Source of the DNA: DATNFP01 sp035606335
GTDB taxonomy: Bacteria > Bacteroidota > Bacteroidia > Chitinophagales > Chitinophagaceae
DNA length: 24,747 bases
Assembly: GCA_035606335.1 (NCBI GenBank)
Contig: DATNFP010000088.1
Location: 1-24,747 of the forward strand
Direction of reading: 5' to 3'
Position numbers and translations under genes: made by a program
Shown: piece by piece, positions 7,615-15,688 of the stretch
Layout: every line of letters starts with the position of its first letter
How positions within the stretch are numbered: the stretch's first letter is position 1
The notes under the pieces: model-generated
The model's database searches: none
What the model was told of the DNA's origin: nothing
What the model saw: the letters and a program-made list of their open reading frames with translations, nothing else

Positions 7615-8067
7615 ATGGGTCGATCTCAGGAAACAGTAGGTAAAAAAGAAAAAGAAAAGAAGAAAGCCAAGAAAAAGCAAGACAAAGAAGAAAAGAAACA
7701 GGAACGGAAGGCCAACAACAGCAAGGGCAAAAGCCTTGAAGATATGATGGCATATATAGACGAATATGGCAATATCTCATCCACGCCACCTGACCCGAGG
7801 AAAAAAGTAGTTATAAATCACGAAGACATACAATTAGGTGCAGCCAAACGTGAAGACGATGGAGTACCGGCCATAAGAACCGGGAAAGTGTCATTCTTTA
7901 ATGAAAGCAAGGGCTATGGGTTTATCATAGACCAAAATACGAGAGAAAGTATTTTTGTCCATGCAAATGGCCTCCAAACACAGATTAAGGAGAATGATAT
8001 CGTAACCTTTGAAACAGAAAGAGGCCCCAAGGGACTGGTAGCCATAAATGTAAAAAAGACAAAATAA
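7615..8067 (+). CDS. Cold-shock-domain protein with lysine-rich N-terminal tail
   Basis: The 150-residue protein has two parts. Residues 8-40 are a low-complexity tail dominated by K and E (KKEKEKKKAKKKQDKEEKK). Residues 86-148 form a cold-shock domain with RNP1-like KGYGFI and RNP2-like SIFVHA, the surfaces that bind single-stranded nucleic acid. The intervening part (SLEDMMAYIDEYGNISSTPPDP) is a pattern seen in Bacteroidota CSD proteins. The tail may add RNA affinity. It probably acts as an RNA chaperone, with a second, shorter cold-shock gene 107 bp downstream. Conditions of expression cannot be seen. Confidence 0.92.
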   Translation: MGRSQETVGKKEKEKKKAKKKQDKEEKKQERKANNSKGKSLEDMMAYIDEYGNISSTPPDPRKKVVINHEDIQLGAAKREDDGVPAIRTGKVSFFNESKGYGFIIDQNTRESIFVHANGLQTQIKENDIVTFETERGPKGLVAINVKKTK

Positions 8068-8131
8068 CTAACGGCTATAGCCAAAGGTTGATTTATATCT
8101 AATATTTAAGAAATTATTTAATATTTTTCCG

Positions 8132-8139
8132 TATCTTTG
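8132..8139 (+). promoter_or_regulatory. Promoter -7 box of the cold-shock gene
   Basis: TATCTTTG matches TAnnTTTG and lies 35 bp before the ATG at 8175. No TTG element is present at the usual distance upstream. The leader that follows (about 8145-8174) is almost only A and T and has no Shine-Dalgarno sequence. Confidence 0.55.
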
Positions 8140-8174
8140 CACCTTCATTAATTTTTTTATTTATTTAATTTACA

Positions 8175-8366
8175 ATGCAAGAAGGTACAGTAAAATTTTT
8201 CAATGAAACCAAAGGATTTGGTTTCATCACACCATCAAATGGTGGTCAGGACATTTTCGTTCACGTTTCAGGTCTTCGCGATGAGATCCGTGAAAACGAC
8301 AAAGTGTCTTTTGAAGTACAAAATGGTCAAAAAGGTTTAAATGCAGTGAACGTTCGCGTTCTCTAG
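8175..8366 (+). CDS. Cold shock protein (CspA family)
   Basis: The 63-residue protein is one complete cold-shock domain. It has TVKFFNETKGFGFI with RNP1 at about residues 14-19, DIFVHV as RNP2 at 26-31, and the closing VSFEVQNGQKGLNAVNV. Proteins of this family bind single-stranded RNA and DNA and melt RNA structure. It is a single gene with its own promoter-like box upstream and a clear intrinsic terminator 24 bp downstream. It resembles the C-terminal domain of the preceding gene, so the two may have arisen by duplication with a tail added to the first. Confidence 0.95.
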   Translation: MQEGTVKFFNETKGFGFITPSNGGQDIFVHVSGLRDEIRENDKVSFEVQNGQKGLNAVNVRVL

Positions 8367-8390
8367 TTTTTGCATAAATAATCATTTAGG

Positions 8391-8417
8391 AGTCCTGCTG
8401 TGGCAGGACTTTTTTTA
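8391..8417 (+). terminator. Intrinsic terminator after the cold-shock gene
   Basis: An 8-bp perfect stem (AGTCCTGC and GCAGGACT) with a TGTG loop is followed by six T residues and a T-rich tail. Confidence 0.93.
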
Positions 8418-8476
8418 TTACAGGTATCTCTTTTGAATTAACATTTTATTGCCCCAATAAAGACTATCTTTCATAA

Positions 8477-8713
8477 ATGCTTACAGTTAACGATGTGTAC
8501 AGGAAAATAAAAGAAATGAGCACACAGCAATGGAACCCACGCCCTGTAATACAGATCAGTAATATCTCACAAGAACTTAATATCAGCAGGGAAGCATTAA
8601 TGCCCATTCTCGCAGAACTCGGCGATATGAGGCTGATACGATTTAATGAATCCGCAAAAACATCCTTAAAGCTTACCTTACTTGGCAATAATGTGAATAG
8701 GACTAAGGTGTAA
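8477..8713 (+). CDS. Small winged-helix-like protein, unknown function
   Basis: This 78-residue protein has no recognised family name that I can give. The middle (ISQELNISREALMPILAELGDMRLIRFNE, about residues 30-58) reads as a helix-turn-helix followed by a wing-like strand, in the manner of small MarR- or ArsR-like folds. It is cytoplasmic and lacks membrane segments. The start at 8477 is the first ATG after the cold-shock terminator. A TATCTTTC sequence at 8465-8472 is a seven-of-eight match to a -7 box, which would give a very short leader. It converges on the restriction gene, with 18 bp between the stops. Confidence 0.6.
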   Translation: MLTVNDVYRKIKEMSTQQWNPRPVIQISNISQELNISREALMPILAELGDMRLIRFNESAKTSLKLTLLGNNVNRTKV

Positions 8714-8731
8714 GAGCTGTCTTGAAAATCC

Positions 8732-11700
8732 TTATGCCGCTGTATCTCCCTTAACTATGTCTTCCGCCAGCATTTTTGCCTGAGTTATTACCGTATCAAC
8801 TGCTTTTTCCTGCAGATCAGGAGGATAACCATACAAGCGCAAAATTCTCCGAATATTTCTTCTCAGCGCAGACTGAACGCTTTCTTTTATTGTCCAGTCT
8901 ATAGTTGTGCTGCTTCGCACGGTTTTTAAAAGCTCCTGCGCTATATGTTTCAATGTATCATTGCCAAGGATGGCAACAGCGCTATTGTTTACTTCTAATG
9001 CTGTGTAAAATGCATATTCCCGATAGTCTAATCCAAGTTGCTCTCCTTTTTTATCCGCTTCTTTTATTTGTTCCGCGAATGGGATCAATACTTTTTCTAA
9101 AAACTCTACCGTATCTATCATTCCATTGTGATAACGCTTAATGGCATCTTCAAGCATTTCAGAAAACTTCTTGCTTTCTACAAGGTTGATTTTTGTCCTT
9201 TTTTTGATTTCATCTTTCAATAATTTTTTCAATAGCTCAACAGCGAGGTTTTTTTGTGGCAGATTTTTTAATTCCAGCAGAAAACGCTCATCCAGAATTT
9301 CTATGCTTGGTTTTTTAATTCCTGCCGCATCAAATACATCTATCACATTATCCGCCGTAATAGCCTCTGAAATGATTTGTTTGATGGCTGTTTCAATTTC
9401 TTCGTCTTTTTTACCACTTTCATTCCTATCAGAAATTTTTACCAATCTTGTTTTGATAGCCTGAAATAATGCTACATCGTCGCGTATAGCTATCGCTTTT
9501 TCATGCGGAACGGAAATAGCAAACGTCTTCAGTAAGTTCTTTGTATTCTCTACAAAGCTTTGCTCTCCATTTTCCTGGCTGAAGATATAGTCAACAATTA
9601 CAGGGATATATTTTAGCTTCTCTTCAGGAGTAAGCGCATAGAATTTTCGCCAGTCGAAATGCCTTAATTGATAATCTATTGCCTCATAAAGCTCCAGCAT
9701 TTTAGCGACTGCCAATTCCTGGTCAAGTGTTGGTTTACCTTCGCCTCCACTTGCAGTGTAGTCCGCCAAAGCATCTTTTAATTCTTGCGCTATACCCAGA
9801 TAATCCACTACCAGGCCGCCTGCTTTGCCTTCTGTAAACACACGATTTACCCTTGCTATTGCTTGCATCAGGCTGTGTCCGCGCATTGGTTTATCTACAT
9901 ACAGTGTATGCAGGCATGGGGCATCAAAGCCTGTTAGCCACATATCTCTTACTATCACCAATTTCAAGCTATCAGCCGGCTTTTTCAGTCGTTCTCCAAT
10001 AGCTTTTCTTTTTAATTTATTTCGGATATGCGGCTGCATGTTCAGTGCGTCGCTCGATGACCCAGTCATCACCACCTTTATAGTTCCTTTATCATCTTCA
10101 TCAGAATGCCAGTGCGGGCGCAGTCGTATAATTTCGTTATACATCTCCACGCATATCCGCCTGCTCATACATACAATCATGGCTTTGCCATCCAATACAG
10201 CGTTCCGCTGCTCAAAATGGTTTACGAGATCTTCAGCTATTTTCTTTATCCGGTTTGGGTTGCCTACTATCGCTTCCAACCGTGTCCATTTAGCTCTTAA
10301 TTGCTGGCGGTTTGTGAGCTCTTCACCTTCTGTTAGCTCTTCAAATTGCTCATCTATTTTCACTTTTTCAGCATCTGCAAAATGCACTTTCGCAAGGCGG
10401 CTTTCGTAAAAAATAGGAACAGTCGCTTTGTCCTTTACCGCCTGCTGTATGTCATAAATATCCACATAGTTGCCAAATACAGCCTGTGTATTTCGGTCTG
10501 CGCTTTCAATAGGTGTTCCGGTGAATCCTATAAATGAGGCATTGGGTAAAGCATCACGCAAATGTTTGGCAAATCCATCTATAAAATCATATTGACTGCG
10601 GTGTGCTTCATCGGCAATTACTACTATGTTTTTTCTTTCGCTAAGTGGTTTTGTGTCTGCTCCTATATATTCGACACGTGTCTCGCTTACCACATTGGGT
10701 TGCGTAATGTCTTCTTCGGCAGGCATAAACTTCTGTATGGTAGTGAACACAATACCTCCTGAAGCTACGCTTAATAAAGTCCGCAGATTCTTTCTGTTTT
10801 CCGCTTGTTGTGGTTCCTGCCGTAATAGTTGCTGGCAATTGGTAAATGTCTCAAAAAGCTGGTCGTCCAGATCGTTTCTATCTGTTAAAACAACAAGCGT
10901 AGGATTTTGCATTAATGGCTCAACTATTAGCTTGCCGGAATAAAACACCATACTAAGGCTTTTGCCGCTACCCTGTGTGTGCCATATTACACCGCCTCTC
11001 CTGTCGCCACCTGCGCTGGTTGCCTGTACAGTACTTCGCACAGCTTTGTTCACTGCATAATATTGATGATATGCAGCAACTTTTTTCAGTGTTTTATTCT
11101 CACTCTTTTCAAAAACAACGAAATGAAGAATTAAATCCAGCAATGTAGATTTATTGAGCATGCCGGTAAACATTACTTCCATCTCCGGCTGCAGGGTATC
11201 TGCAGTAGTTCTCCCATCTTTTGTTTTCCAGCTCATAAAGCGGCTCCAGTCGCTCGTAATTGTTCCGCATAGCGCATCCCACCCGTCAGAAACAATGATC
11301 AGTTCATTATAGGTGAACAAAGAAGGGATAGCCCATTTATATGTCTGTACCTGGTTGAAAGCAGTTTTTACATCTGCATTTTCATCTACTGCATTTTTCA
11401 GTTCTATTACCACTAATGGCAATCCATTAATGAACAGAATAATATCAGGACGCTTATTTTGATTGCCCTCAATAATCGTGAATTGATTCACGGCCAGGAA
11501 TTCGTTGTTATCCGGGTTATCAAAATCTATTATATACACCTGCTCGCCACGAATACCATCTTCTTTCCTCGCATCTACTTCTACTCCCTGGGTAAGATAT
11601 TTATGAAAAGTTTCATTGTTGATTAGCCCATCAGGGCTTTCGGTACGTAACACTTTCTTTAATGCATCATCTTTCGCTTCCTGCGGAATATTAGGATTAA

Positions 11701-11872
11701 GTCTATCAATAGCATCACGTAGCCTGGTTGTAAGCACCACCTCATTATATTGCCGTTCAGGATGTTCACCATCCGGACCAATGTCCACTCCATTAAGATA
11801 TTGATATCCTAATGACTGTAAATAGCTAAGCGCAATTTGCTCTATTTGGTTTTCGGTAATGCTATTTTTCAT
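8732..11872 (-). CDS. hsdR: Type I restriction enzyme, endonuclease/translocase subunit HsdR
   Basis: The 1046-residue subunit cuts unmodified DNA after ATP-driven translocation, in complex with HsdM and HsdS. The nuclease core shows Asp143 in RPDIILF and Glu157-x-Lys159 in VVIELKN, the PD-(D/E)xK pattern. The SF2 motor shows Walker A HTQGSGKS (298-305), DEAH (421-424), TGTPI (451-455), VRDMWLTGFDAP (641-652) and QAIARVNR (670-677). All expected motifs are intact, so it should be active. The length is normal for the family. The ATG overlaps the stop of the preceding P-loop gene by 4 bases, which indicates translational coupling in one operon with hsdM and hsdS. Confidence 0.97.
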   Translation of the reverse strand: MKNSITENQIEQIALSYLQSLGYQYLNGVDIGPDGEHPERQYNEVVLTTRLRDAIDRLNPNIPQEAKDDALKKVLRTESPDGLINNETFHKYLTQGVEVDARKEDGIRGEQVYIIDFDNPDNNEFLAVNQFTIIEGNQNKRPDIILFINGLPLVVIELKNAVDENADVKTAFNQVQTYKWAIPSLFTYNELIIVSDGWDALCGTITSDWSRFMSWKTKDGRTTADTLQPEMEVMFTGMLNKSTLLDLILHFVVFEKSENKTLKKVAAYHQYYAVNKAVRSTVQATSAGGDRRGGVIWHTQGSGKSLSMVFYSGKLIVEPLMQNPTLVVLTDRNDLDDQLFETFTNCQQLLRQEPQQAENRKNLRTLLSVASGGIVFTTIQKFMPAEEDITQPNVVSETRVEYIGADTKPLSERKNIVVIADEAHRSQYDFIDGFAKHLRDALPNASFIGFTGTPIESADRNTQAVFGNYVDIYDIQQAVKDKATVPIFYESRLAKVHFADAEKVKIDEQFEELTEGEELTNRQQLRAKWTRLEAIVGNPNRIKKIAEDLVNHFEQRNAVLDGKAMIVCMSRRICVEMYNEIIRLRPHWHSDEDDKGTIKVVMTGSSSDALNMQPHIRNKLKRKAIGERLKKPADSLKLVIVRDMWLTGFDAPCLHTLYVDKPMRGHSLMQAIARVNRVFTEGKAGGLVVDYLGIAQELKDALADYTASGGEGKPTLDQELAVAKMLELYEAIDYQLRHFDWRKFYALTPEEKLKYIPVIVDYIFSQENGEQSFVENTKNLLKTFAISVPHEKAIAIRDDVALFQAIKTRLVKISDRNESGKKDEEIETAIKQIISEAITADNVIDVFDAAGIKKPSIEILDERFLLELKNLPQKNLAVELLKKLLKDEIKKRTKINLVESKKFSEMLEDAIKRYHNGMIDTVEFLEKVLIPFAEQIKEADKKGEQLGLDYREYAFYTALEVNNSAVAILGNDTLKHIAQELLKTVRSSTTIDWTIKESVQSALRRNIRRILRLYGYPPDLQEKAVDTVITQAKMLAEDIVKGDTAA

Positions 11873-12273
11873 ATTAGCATAAATATAGCTTGTGCATTTG
11901 TGTCGTTTGCCTGCTGTATTGAAACTTTACCACTGGCAAGTTTTTTATTAATTCTTATACAATTGTATCGACTTATGGCATTGTTAGCCCTTATCTTTGG
12001 CGTATTGATACTTAGTGCGCAAATTAAATCATCGCAATTTTGTCTGTCATATTGATAGATTGCATTAGCTAAAAGATTAGAATAATCCCCCATAGTATAA
12101 AAAGCCACTTTTTTTCTTTTATATAAAACAATATCAGAAAAATCATTGGGATTGCCGCCTATGGATTGACGATTAGTGGAAGTACCTCCATTATTGCAAA
12201 GCTTATTCCAAACTAAATTTAGCGTAGTAGTTTTCCCAATATTTGGCATTCCCCGTAAAACTATTATTCTCAT
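11869..12273 (-). CDS. Small P-loop NTPase embedded in the type I R-M operon
   Basis: The 134-residue protein begins with a strand and a Walker A motif, GMPNIGKTT (G8, G13, K14, T15). Further on, KVAFYTMGDYSN (55-66) and NCDDLICAL (79-87) look like the later strands of a P-loop fold, with Asp63 or Asp81/Asp82 as candidate acidic residues. No kinase LID, HNH or other nuclease motif is recognised. It is not part of the classical HsdM-S-R enzyme. It starts 6 bp after the GIY-YIG gene and overlaps hsdR by 4 bp, so it is co-translated with them. Sampled lines here are near 30-35% G+C, below hsdR and hsdM. A role as an accessory defence protein is inferred from position only. It could also be a kinase-like regulator of the complex. 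Confidence 0.72.
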   Translation of the reverse strand: MRIIVLRGMPNIGKTTTLNLVWNKLCNNGGTSTNRQSIGGNPNDFSDIVLYKRKKVAFYTMGDYSNLLANAIYQYDRQNCDDLICALSINTPKIRANNAISRYNCIRINKKLASGKVSIQQANDTNAQAIFMLI

Positions 12274-12279
12274 ATTTTA

Positions 12280-12696
12280 TTAAAATTCCTTATTCCAGTC
12301 AGGAAGTTTTTTATAAATATCAAAATATTGCTGCATCATCAAGCCCTCTATATATCCAGGTAGGTCTTTGCTATCTCGGTAAAAAGTAATAAACCAATGA
12401 ATCGTCAAAGTATCTATATTTCCAGTTTCTATTTTTTGTTTAAAGTAAGATTCTCGTCGCATCTTTTCATGAATGTTATTAATACGGACACGTAATGTTT
12501 GTTTTTTACAGCTACCATTTTGTAAAATAGTTCCAGATTTTCCTATATAAACAATGTCATCATTACCTTTAGCCAAACGTGACACATAATATACTCCATG
12601 TAAATCAGGAACTTCTTTACTTACTATACGTAAACTATCTCCCGTTGTAAAGGAAAAATGACCTTGTCTATATTTTTCTAATTCTGAAAATATCAT
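12280..12696 (-). CDS. GIY-YIG nuclease domain protein embedded in the type I R-M operon
   Basis: The 138-residue protein carries the complete set of GIY-YIG residues: GVYYV at 34-38, VYIG at 49-52, Arg69 or Arg71 in LRVRINN, Glu117 in GYIEGLM as the metal-binding catalytic residue, and Asn135 in LPDWN. It is therefore probably an active single-domain nuclease. It differs from UvrC-type and homing enzymes in having no extra DNA-binding domain. Its ATG directly abuts the TAA of hsdS, with no spacer, so it is translationally coupled. It could cut nucleic acid when restriction fails, as PrrC does for tRNA in other hsd loci, but its substrate is unknown. Sampled composition is about 30% G+C, well below hsdM. 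Confidence 0.78.
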   Translation of the reverse strand: MIFSELEKYRQGHFSFTTGDSLRIVSKEVPDLHGVYYVSRLAKGNDDIVYIGKSGTILQNGSCKKQTLRVRINNIHEKMRRESYFKQKIETGNIDTLTIHWFITFYRDSKDLPGYIEGLMMQQYFDIYKKLPDWNKEF

Positions 12697-13953
12697 TTAC
12701 TTTTTTATTTCAATTTTGCCGGACATTAATTTAGGCAAAAGGCTGTCACGGACTTGGGTTAATGTTCGTATTTGCAATATGTTTTCATGTTGCTTTTTAA
12801 TAATTGGAGATATCAAATTACTATATTCATATATTAAATTTGGGTTCTCAGGCATAGCCAGAGTTTTATTTTCTGCAAAATACGTGAATTGAAAGTTGCT
12901 GATGCCGGTACTTTGATTTTGATATTCCCAAGTTCCCCCAATACTGTAGAACCGATTAAAAAAGGTGTTCAGAAAAGCTCCAATTTTAATATTACTAGGC
13001 TCAATTAACCTACAGAAACTTGCAGGAACTATTGGTAAATCAAATTGCAATAACAACTCATTAGTAAAAAAAATTGTTCTTCCTGTGGGTTGTTCTTTTG
13101 AGCCGCCTGATATTTCTAATAATAAGCTCCCATCTGTTATTCTTCTTCGATTTAAATTGTCTTTTTTAATAAATCGAACTGGAACTCTTGAAATATTTCC
13201 TAATAAAATGTTGTCAAAATCAGTCCCTCTTACAATATAAACTTTTTCAGAAAATTCTTCGTTTTGCTCCTCTTTCCCCCAATCCCCACCAATAGTATTT
13301 TTAAATAATTGACCAATCGGTAAATAATTCCATCCCTTCGGCAATCCGTCCACCAACTTCCCATCAAAGCCTGGAAAATTAAAATCAACAAACCACTCTT
13401 TAAAAATAGCTTGTGCTATAGCTTCGAGAGTTTGGTTCATTTGCACATTGAGTTCTATTTTGTCGTCAAGGGAGGAGAGAATTGAGGCTATTTGTTTTTG
13501 TTCCTTTATAGCGGGAATTTCGACATAAATATTGTCAAATGTTTGTTTGGTGATAGTATCAAATACTGCGCCATGTGTATTTTTTTTAATTTTATTAATG
13601 TTGTATTTAAGTAGATAATAAAGAAAATTATTTTCTGTTTCATCAGTTGCAACTATTCCATAGCAAGATTGATTAAACGCCATATCTTTCCCAAGGACAG
13701 CAAGCTCACCAACTGTTCCTCTTGCTGAAATAATAAGTTGCCCTTTTTTTAGAATTTTAGTGCTGCTTTCTTTTAATCCTTTTTCAGTAATAGTTTTTTC
13801 GGTTTTATAAACATGTTTTTGGTTATTACCAAAATCAACAACTGATAACCACGGGATCTCCCCATTCCAGTATTCGGAAATACTTGTTTTGGGCGTTCCA
13901 CCACCAATTAACTCAACTATTCCAGAGAGTTTATATGTTTTCCATTCACTCAT
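12697..13953 (-). CDS. hsdS: Type I R-M specificity subunit HsdS
   Basis: The 418-residue subunit selects the DNA target of the HsdM-HsdR complex. It contains two target recognition regions (about 1-145 and 205-370), each followed by a conserved helical spacer. The first spacer is around 148-190 (EQKQIASILSSLDDKIELN, then EAIAQAIFKEWFVDF) and the second is at the C-terminus (VRDSLLPKLMSGKIEIKK). Length and layout are normal for a full two-domain HsdS, so no truncation is seen. The recognition sequence cannot be read from the protein. It lies 9 bp after hsdM. Its recognition regions are AT-rich (for example 12 G+C in the 60 bases 13561-13620), as is common for these exchangeable segments. Confidence 0.95.
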   Translation of the reverse strand: MSEWKTYKLSGIVELIGGGTPKTSISEYWNGEIPWLSVVDFGNNQKHVYKTEKTITEKGLKESSTKILKKGQLIISARGTVGELAVLGKDMAFNQSCYGIVATDETENNFLYYLLKYNINKIKKNTHGAVFDTITKQTFDNIYVEIPAIKEQKQIASILSSLDDKIELNVQMNQTLEAIAQAIFKEWFVDFNFPGFDGKLVDGLPKGWNYLPIGQLFKNTIGGDWGKEEQNEEFSEKVYIVRGTDFDNILLGNISRVPVRFIKKDNLNRRRITDGSLLLEISGGSKEQPTGRTIFFTNELLLQFDLPIVPASFCRLIEPSNIKIGAFLNTFFNRFYSIGGTWEYQNQSTGISNFQFTYFAENKTLAMPENPNLIYEYSNLISPIIKKQHENILQIRTLTQVRDSLLPKLMSGKIEIKK

Positions 13954-13962
13954 AATAATCTG

Positions 13963-15492
13963 TCATATTTTATACCCAACTTTTACCAGGTTTTTTTTTA
14001 TTTCAGAATCCAGTGCTATCGCCCGCTCTATTTGTTTTTTCAGTGCCTTAGTTAGCTCCTTCATTTTTGCTTCAAACTCCTGTCCGTCATCTTCCGCCTC
14101 TTTAAAATCAATATATCTTCCAGGAGTAAGTATATAATTGTTCTTTCTTACTTGTTCAATACCTGCAGATTTACAAAAGCCGGAGATATCTTTATATTTT
14201 TTCTGCCACTGCTTACCGCGCCAGTTGTGGTATGTATCGCCAATAGTAGCAATGTCTTTATCAGTTAGCTCTTTTTGACTGCGGCTTATCATCGTTCCCA
14301 TTTCGCGGGCGTCAATAAATAATATTTCATTGCTGCGGTTACGGAAATTGTGGTTGGTCTTATTCCTTGCCAGGAACCATAGGCAGGCTGGTATCTGTGT
14401 ATTGTAAAATAGTTGTGAAGGCAGCGCTACCATACAGTCCACCAGGTCGTTCTCTATCATTTCTTTTCTTATCTGCCCTTCGGTGGCTATATCACTGCTC
14501 ATGCTGCCATTAGCCAATACAATGCCGGCTGTTCCATAAGGAGCCAGCTTGCTGATGAAATGTTGGAGCCAGGCATAGTTGGCATTGCCGGTTGGGGGTA
14601 TGCCATATTTCCATTTATGTGTCTCGGCCTTGTTTATGTTGTAATCGCTTACGTTAAATGGTGGGTTCGCAAGCACATAATCTACCTTCAGCTCAGGGAA
14701 TTTATCATTCATCAGCGTATCCCCCAGCTCTATCTTTGCATCTATACCACGTATAGCCAGGTTCATCTTGGCCAGCTTGTAAGTAGTAGGATTGCTTTCC
14801 TGCCCAAAGATGGAGATCTTACCCATGCGGTGCTCATGCAGCTCAATAAATTTTTCGCTCTGCACAAACATGCCCCCGCTACCGCAGCACCCATCATACA
14901 CCCGCTTTTCAGCTTCAGGCGCCAATATCTCTACCAACAGTTTTACAATGCTTTGGGGTGTATAGAACTGTCCTCCCTTTTTGCCTTCGGCATCTGCAAA
15001 CTGTCCGAGAAAATATTCAAACACAAATCCTAAAACATCTTTCCCTTTTCCATGTCCATTTTTGCTTAGCGTAATTGAGCCGATCAGATCTATAAGCTCC
15101 CCCAATCTTGTCTTATCCAATGCAGGGCGGGCATAATCTTTGGGCAGCACTCCCTTTAGCGAAGGATTGTCCTTCTCTATAGCGTCCATCGCTTCATCTA
15201 TGTCTTTGCCTATGGTTGGTCGCTTTGCTCTTCCCTGCAGCCATTTCCAGCGTGCGGAAGGTGGCACATAAAATACTCTTTCGGCTGTGTACTCATCCTT
15301 ATCTTCAGGATCGGCGCCCGTTTCATTCTTTTCGGCATCCAGCTTCTGGTATAATTCATCAAAGGCGTCGGAGATATATTTCAGGAAAATAAGGCCCAGC
15401 ACCACATGCTTATACTCTGCTGCATCCATATTATTGCGTAGCTTATCAGCAGCAGCCCACAGGGTCTTTTCCAGCCCGGGATTATCAGTCAT
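13963..15492 (-). CDS. hsdM: Type I R-M DNA adenine methyltransferase HsdM
   Basis: The 509-residue N6-adenine methyltransferase uses S-adenosylmethionine and protects host DNA. The helical N-terminal domain (LWAAADKLRNNMDAAEYKHV) precedes the catalytic domain. There, GQFYTPQSIVKLLVE (about 174-188), the AdoMet motif YDGCCGSGGMF (199-209) and the catalytic NPPF (276-279) are intact. It is the first gene of a five-gene operon with hsdS, the GIY-YIG gene, the P-loop gene and hsdR. Sampled composition is high for the window (32 G+C in 60 bases at 14881). No perfect promoter was found upstream. TACTTTAA on the minus strand at 15527-15520 is a seven-of-eight -7 match. Confidence 0.97.
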   Translation of the reverse strand: MTDNPGLEKTLWAAADKLRNNMDAAEYKHVVLGLIFLKYISDAFDELYQKLDAEKNETGADPEDKDEYTAERVFYVPPSARWKWLQGRAKRPTIGKDIDEAMDAIEKDNPSLKGVLPKDYARPALDKTRLGELIDLIGSITLSKNGHGKGKDVLGFVFEYFLGQFADAEGKKGGQFYTPQSIVKLLVEILAPEAEKRVYDGCCGSGGMFVQSEKFIELHEHRMGKISIFGQESNPTTYKLAKMNLAIRGIDAKIELGDTLMNDKFPELKVDYVLANPPFNVSDYNINKAETHKWKYGIPPTGNANYAWLQHFISKLAPYGTAGIVLANGSMSSDIATEGQIRKEMIENDLVDCMVALPSQLFYNTQIPACLWFLARNKTNHNFRNRSNEILFIDAREMGTMISRSQKELTDKDIATIGDTYHNWRGKQWQKKYKDISGFCKSAGIEQVRKNNYILTPGRYIDFKEAEDDGQEFEAKMKELTKALKKQIERAIALDSEIKKNLVKVGYKI

Positions 15493-15688
15493 ACTATTAT
15501 CCTTCTGTTTTTTGTGGCGTTAAAGTACAGAAATTATGTTTTAAAGATGTCATATATAAAACGACTTTATGCTGGATATTAAAGTATAAACAGTCTTTTT
15601 GATCAGTTCACGGCAACATTTTGTTCTGGAACATCCGGGATATGATGGCACAATATTTAGGCATTGAATATGAATCAATTTAAAACCT

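Noticed and set aside
8073..8082. Palindrome GGCTATAGCC after the first cold-shock gene
   Set aside because: Ten-base self-complementary site with no T-run after it; too short to call a terminator or operator.
9825..10409. 194-codon plus-strand frame inside hsdR
   Set aside because: Antisense shadow of conserved helicase motifs with no domain of its own.
8714..15688. R-M operon as a mobile element with boundaries
   Set aside because: No integrase, transposase, direct repeats or tRNA target were found at either edge, so an island with ends cannot be claimed.
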